Shown here: piece after piece, positions 22,405-26,350 of the stretch
Position numbering within the stretch: the stretch's first letter is position 1
How the letters are laid out: each line of letters starts with the position of its first letter
DNA from: a virus
DNA: 26,350 bases
Strand: one strand, 5' to 3'
Virus record (IMG/VR): IMGVR_UViG_3300042868_009890
Coordinates: 1 to 26,350 of that record
Translations under genes and position numbers: made by a program
The notes under the pieces: model-generated
Database searches by the model: none
What the model was told of the DNA's origin: nothing
What the model saw: the letters and a program-made list of their open reading frames with translations, nothing else

Positions 22405-24231
22405 ATGTTAAGACTTGTAGACGGTAGCGCACCAGAAAAAGAAGTTGAATCTACCACCGCGTATAAAAGTGCAGATGTTTTTACTGAATTAAAGGACCTA
22501 ATATCAGGACAAGGTAATTTTTTGCAACGTGCCTTATCTTTAGTGAGTTCAAAAGTAGGTTTTGAGGCGGTTTTAAATGCAACAAGACAATTAGATACTG
22601 AATCAGCAAATTTAGTTAAAGCACTTGGTGTTGGTAGTCAAAGAAGTATTGGACTTACAAACTTAATTTCAGAAACAATACCAAAAGTTGTTGGTATGGG
22701 TATGGAAGCAACTGATGTTGCAAAAATATACGAGGATATTATTGGGACATTTAACACCAATATAATGTTGAGCGATGAAAACATTACTGAATTAGGTGCC
22801 ACTACAAAAGTCACTGGTGTTTCAACTAAAGAATTAGCGGAAGCATTTAGAGGTGTGGGGATGAGTATTGATAGTGTTGGTGAAACAATGTTAGATGTTA
22901 CTCAAATTGCGAATAAGGCGGGAGTTACAGTTAGTAGTGTTTCCGCAGGTGTTGTGAAGAATATGGATAAAATGAATCTGTATAATTTCCAAGGAGGTGT
23001 AGAAGGGTTAGCAAAAATGTCGGTACAAGCATCTAGATTAGGTATTGATATGGAGAAAGTGTTTAGTGTTGTTGACCAAGTATTTAACCCTGAAGGTGCG
23101 ATTGAATTGGCAGCTAGTTTACAAAGATTAGGTGTCCAAACGAGTGAAATGTTGGATCCGTTAAGATTAATGGATTTAGCTCAAAACGATCCTGCTGAAC
23201 TTCAGAATCAAATTGTTGGAATGACAAAACAATTCACAAGGTTCAACGAAGAAACGGGTAGTTTTGAAATATTGCCTGGTGCAAAAAGACAGATGGCGGA
23301 AATTGGGAAGGAATTAGGGATGACAGGAGGAGAATTCCAAAAAATGGCATTGAACGCGGCAAATTTTGATTCCAAACTAAAACAGATTAAGTTTTCACCT
23401 GATGTAAAAGAAGAGGATAGAGAATTTATCGCTACAATGTCAAAAATCAATGAAAAAGGTGAGTCAATAGTTAAAGTCGCTTTAAAAGATGAAAAGGGTG
23501 AATTTACTGGCGAGTATGACACTGTTATGGCTAGTAACCTTACCACCGATCAAATCAAGGCGATGAAAGAGGAACAAGAGTTGAGAGGTGCCACTATGGA
23601 AACTATTGCTTTTGATCAATTAAGTGAACAGAAAAAAACAAATGCGACAATTGACGAATTGGTTACAACATTACAGCAAGGTTTTGCAACAACAACACAA
23701 ATCCAAGGGTTATATAAAGGAGGTTTAAAACTTGCCAGAGAAGGTACAAGTGCAGTACAAGAAAAAGTTGGCACGGTTAAAGATGTTAGACAAACACCTG
23801 ACGAAATAAATAAACTTTTAAAATCTATGGGTGTTGATTTAAGTGCAATGGCGGAAGATTTAGGAAAGTGGGCTAATGACTTATTAGGTTCCGATGCCGT
23901 TCAGTATATAAAAGATGGGTGGGATAGTGTTATTGAATATATTACACCAGGAGCAAAGTCAATCGTAAATACTGTTTCATCAAGTGCGTCTGCAGGAATT
24001 ACTGAAGTGTCTAATTTATTGGGTAGTAATTTAACAACAACCACATCCACCCCATCAACACCAAGCATACCCGAATCAATAACCCTTAATCACATTTTTG
24101 ATTTTAAAAACGTCCCACAAAATATGACAAGTACTGAGGTTACGACAATTATGAAAGATTGGGCAACTAACGCCCAAAATGCGTATACAATTGTAGCGGC
24201 GGCAGGTAAAGTGAATACAGGTTTAACATAA
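22405..24231 (+). CDS. tail tape measure protein
   Basis: A 608-residue protein, close in length to T4 gp29 (590), which sets a tail of about 100 nm. It is helical and low in Cys. The middle (about 120-330) has the repeating pattern of phage tape measures: TNIMLSDENITELGATTKVT, LAEAFRGVGMSIDSVGETML, SVSAGVVKNMDKM, with GVSTKELAEAFRGVG and LAKMSVQASRLGI like PhageMin_Tail domains. The C-terminal third has a Ser/Thr-rich stretch (about 520-560) and ends with a short structured tail. It is preceded by the chaperone and its frameshift extension, the standard order. An internal channel-forming or host-entry role is known for the family but is not visible here. Confidence 0.8.
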   Translation: MLRLVDGSAPEKEVESTTAYKSADVFTELKDLISGQGNFLQRALSLVSSKVGFEAVLNATRQLDTESANLVKALGVGSQRSIGLTNLISETIPKVVGMGMEATDVAKIYEDIIGTFNTNIMLSDENITELGATTKVTGVSTKELAEAFRGVGMSIDSVGETMLDVTQIANKAGVTVSSVSAGVVKNMDKMNLYNFQGGVEGLAKMSVQASRLGIDMEKVFSVVDQVFNPEGAIELAASLQRLGVQTSEMLDPLRLMDLAQNDPAELQNQIVGMTKQFTRFNEETGSFEILPGAKRQMAEIGKELGMTGGEFQKMALNAANFDSKLKQIKFSPDVKEEDREFIATMSKINEKGESIVKVALKDEKGEFTGEYDTVMASNLTTDQIKAMKEEQELRGATMETIAFDQLSEQKKTNATIDELVTTLQQGFATTTQIQGLYKGGLKLAREGTSAVQEKVGTVKDVRQTPDEINKLLKSMGVDLSAMAEDLGKWANDLLGSDAVQYIKDGWDSVIEYITPGAKSIVNTVSSSASAGITEVSNLLGSNLTTTTSTPSTPSIPESITLNHIFDFKNVPQNMTSTEVTTIMKDWATNAQNAYTIVAAAGKVNTGLT

Positions 24232-24259
24232 AAACGTCTAAAAAAAAATATATTTTGGG

Positions 24260-24266
24260 TATTTAT
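24260..24266 (+). promoter_or_regulatory. TATTTAT motif before the last gene
   Basis: TATTTATTAGGTAAAG lies 16 nt before the ATG at 24283. It is the least perfect copy (G before TATTTAT). AGGTAA is the nearest thing to a ribosome-binding site in this part of the window. Confidence 0.35.
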
Positions 24267-24282
24267 TAGGTAAAGAATTTAT

Positions 24283-26350
24283 ATGTCAGAAAGTACATTA
24301 TCATTTGCTTCTTCATCATCATTTAGAAACACATTGATTGCCCGAAATTTAGCACCTTATCAAGTACAAGGTGTTTATACACCACCGGCAGGAAATGTTA
24401 CGTATGAAGTGTCCCCATTTTCAAATAGTAATGTTATAGATTCCCCTGACACATATATCTCAACAAATCAATTTGCAGAACAATTATACCCATTAAATGA
24501 ATATGGACCTGAAGGGGGTTTCATTGGGAAATATAGTTTACCTGGTTCACCATATCCTGTTGAATCAAATAAAGGACCTTACGATCCGAATGATACTGTA
24601 TTAGATTTAATTAATGAATTTTATATTGATGCCGCATATATTCAGAATAAATATGGTCCTGAAGATGGGTTTAAAGATTTAGTTGTTATTACAGATGTTA
24701 TTACATCAAACAAGTTTTACCAACCATATTGGGACCCATCAATCTTTATCCCTTCGGCATATAGTCCGTATGAAATTTTAACAAGTGACAATCCAAACGG
24801 TTCTAGTGGTTTATTATCTCAAGATTCCTATTTGGCAAAAATTGGAGCGTCACAACTAAAAGGGTATTTTGAAGATAGGATTGCCGCTGAATTACAACAA
24901 TTAACGATTGGTTCTATAAATCTTGATACATTATCAGATCCATTTAGTGCTAGTTTATTGGCATCAGGACAACAACCATTTTTTATTAAAAATTGGAAAA
25001 TTACGGTACCTGAAAATCCTGTGTTAGCTGCGGTTTCATTTGCAAACAGATTAACAGGAACATATTTTCCTGTTTCATTTATACCTGGTGATTATTTTAA
25101 TGAAGATGATCCAATTGGTAATGTACCTAACGGATTAAATGTAGTAAATAATTTAACAGGTGGTGCTTTAGGTCCGATAATAAACAAATATAGAAACCCA
25201 TCTGAAGTATTTTTAGCAAATACGGGTAATGGACAACAATCTGTTTTATTTGGTAACTTAGACTATAACCTTTATAGACCTCAATATCAGAAAAATTTAG
25301 GACAGACAATATCCACGGCAATCAGTAACTTATTTAATGGAAGTGAAGGTGGTGGTGGTTATTATGTTGGTAGTGTTGATGCTGAACCATCTCAAATTAA
25401 TACACCGGCAAATGAGGTTGCTGTTGATAGATTTGGTAAACAACAAGCAACACCGGTATATGGACCTGATGAATTAGGTAAATTATATGAAGGGAATGAG
25501 GGTAAAATTAACTTCGGATTAGGTTCAAGATCGTATCACGATGGTGATGGGATTGCGGGTAGATTTGTATGGACATCCCCTAAATATAGACCAAACGCAG
25601 GTTTTAAAGTAGGTAGAGGTGCGGAAGTCTTCCAACAAGACAATGAATTTAATATAATTGAGGCTCAGTATAATCAAGATCAATCAATTGATGTTGAATT
25701 TAAAGGAGGTTCAATATTAGATAGTACACAGAGATTAATAAATGCCGGTGATAACGTTGCTGGTATTAAAAGACTTAAACACGTCGGAAACGCAATTAAC
25801 CAAGTCTCAAAGGTGTTTAATGATGGTTATAAAGAAATGACTAAAGGTTCTCAAGTTATTGCATATTATGACTCAACAACAAATAGTACAACTATCGGTG
25901 AAAGCGGTTTTGAGGTTGGTAGAGAGTATTGTAGGGTTTTCCAAAAGGATACCCCATATTTAACTTACGCTGATTTACAAAAAACAGATGGTATAACTAC
26001 TACGGGTAGAAAGTTTAATAATTCGGTATTTGATAATACGTACAATTTAAATATCGCCCCTTTAAGAAACCCTGGTTCTACAAATATTGTTGATAATAAA
26101 GTAAAAAAATATATGTTCTCTTTGGAGAATTTGGCGTGGAGAACCTCAAGCGAACCTGGTTATAGGTATGACGATTTACCCGTGTGTGAAAAAGGACCAA
26201 ATGGGGGCAGGATTATGTGGTTCCCACCATATGACATATCATTTAGTGAAGATAGTAGAGCAAGTTGGAATCCAACGTCTTTTCTTGGTAGACCTGAACC
26301 AATCTTTACGTACAAAAATACACAAAGGACGGGAAGTTTAAGTTGGAAAA
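24283..26350 (+). CDS. large tail/baseplate structural protein (partial)
   Basis: An open reading frame from the ATG at 24283 that runs off the window, with 689 residues visible. It is not a secreted or membrane protein. It is beta-rich, with many Gly, Asn, Pro and Tyr, including short repeated PLNEYGPEGGF and NKYGPEDGF segments at about 72 and 122. The last visible part has MWFPPYDISFSEDSR and FLGRPEPIFTYKNTQRTGSL, a pattern typical of baseplate and tail-tip proteins that bind the tube end. Its place directly after the tape measure fits a baseplate hub or tail-tip role. No catalytic motif is seen in the visible part. The exact T4 counterpart cannot be named from this fragment. Confidence 0.75.
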   Translation, partial: MSESTLSFASSSSFRNTLIARNLAPYQVQGVYTPPAGNVTYEVSPFSNSNVIDSPDTYISTNQFAEQLYPLNEYGPEGGFIGKYSLPGSPYPVESNKGPYDPNDTVLDLINEFYIDAAYIQNKYGPEDGFKDLVVITDVITSNKFYQPYWDPSIFIPSAYSPYEILTSDNPNGSSGLLSQDSYLAKIGASQLKGYFEDRIAAELQQLTIGSINLDTLSDPFSASLLASGQQPFFIKNWKITVPENPVLAAVSFANRLTGTYFPVSFIPGDYFNEDDPIGNVPNGLNVVNNLTGGALGPIINKYRNPSEVFLANTGNGQQSVLFGNLDYNLYRPQYQKNLGQTISTAISNLFNGSEGGGGYYVGSVDAEPSQINTPANEVAVDRFGKQQATPVYGPDELGKLYEGNEGKINFGLGSRSYHDGDGIAGRFVWTSPKYRPNAGFKVGRGAEVFQQDNEFNIIEAQYNQDQSIDVEFKGGSILDSTQRLINAGDNVAGIKRLKHVGNAINQVSKVFNDGYKEMTKGSQVIAYYDSTTNSTTIGESGFEVGREYCRVFQKDTPYLTYADLQKTDGITTTGRKFNNSVFDNTYNLNIAPLRNPGSTNIVDNKVKKYMFSLENLAWRTSSEPGYRYDDLPVCEKGPNGGRIMWFPPYDISFSEDSRASWNPTSFLGRPEPIFTYKNTQRTGSLSWK

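Noticed and set aside
23208-23546. A 112-residue minus-strand frame over the tape measure
   Set aside because: It is Ser/Phe/Asn-rich noise opposite an ordinary helical coding region, with no upstream motif.
1-26350. tRNA genes, CRISPR arrays or insertion sequence ends
   Set aside because: The gaps between genes are all short (up to about 120 nt). None holds a cloverleaf, spaced repeat array or paired terminal repeats.

Overview
The window looks like part of a large contractile-tailed (T4-type, myovirus) phage genome. The hallmarks are a family B DNA polymerase with proofreading motifs, a tail sheath, a tail tube, a gp15-like tail terminator, a gp13-like neck protein, a gp26-like tail assembly chaperone and a tape-measure protein of T4-like length. 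The DNA is strongly AT-rich. Most gene starts lack a Shine-Dalgarno sequence and sit in A/T-rich leaders, and the sheath carries an inserted domain of a type common in Bacteroidota surface proteins. I infer a phage of a Bacteroidota (flavobacterium-like) host, probably from an environmental metagenome. Host and source are inference.

Layout. (1) 28-5736, plus strand: a tight cassette of six overlapping or abutting genes for glycan or surface modification: a GlcNAc-transferase-like GT, a GT25-like GT, two GTs resembling the glycosyltransferase domain of lysyl hydroxylase LH3/PLOD, a Rossmann-fold methyltransferase-like protein, and an HtrL/YibB-like domain fused to a second GT-like domain. (2) 5773-9095, plus: a small beta-rich protein and DNA polymerase B. 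(3) 13498-9090, minus: SNF2-type helicase, a metallopeptidase-like/superoxide dismutase fusion, the neck protein, and a small beta-rich protein. (4) 13559-15111, plus: a neck/head-closure candidate and the gp15-like terminator. A 53-residue ribbon-helix-helix-like regulator lies on the minus strand just after them. (5) 15394 to the end, plus: a very large sheath, a HAD-type phosphatase, the tail tube, a free-standing Vsr-like homing endonuclease, the tail chaperone with a probable +1 frameshift extension, the tape measure, and the start of a large tail/baseplate protein cut by the window edge. No gap without a gene exceeds about 120 bases. I saw no tRNA, rRNA or CRISPR array.

How it works together: regions 3-5 build the neck and contractile tail, and the polymerase and helicase serve replication or repair. 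The GT cassette probably decorates virion or host surface polymers. The SOD fusion, HAD phosphatase and homing endonuclease are accessory genes set among structural genes.

A directional motif, ATATTTAT (in several cases extended to ATATTTATAnTAAAA), lies 3-35 nt before eleven starts on both strands, always in the gene's orientation. It is the best candidate for a phage-specific promoter or leader element. At the homing endonuclease and the SOD fusion it lies inside an inverted repeat that overlaps the start codon. The most unusual items are the metallopeptidase-like/SOD fusion, the chaperone frameshift site, the motif itself, and the hairpin over the homing endonuclease start.
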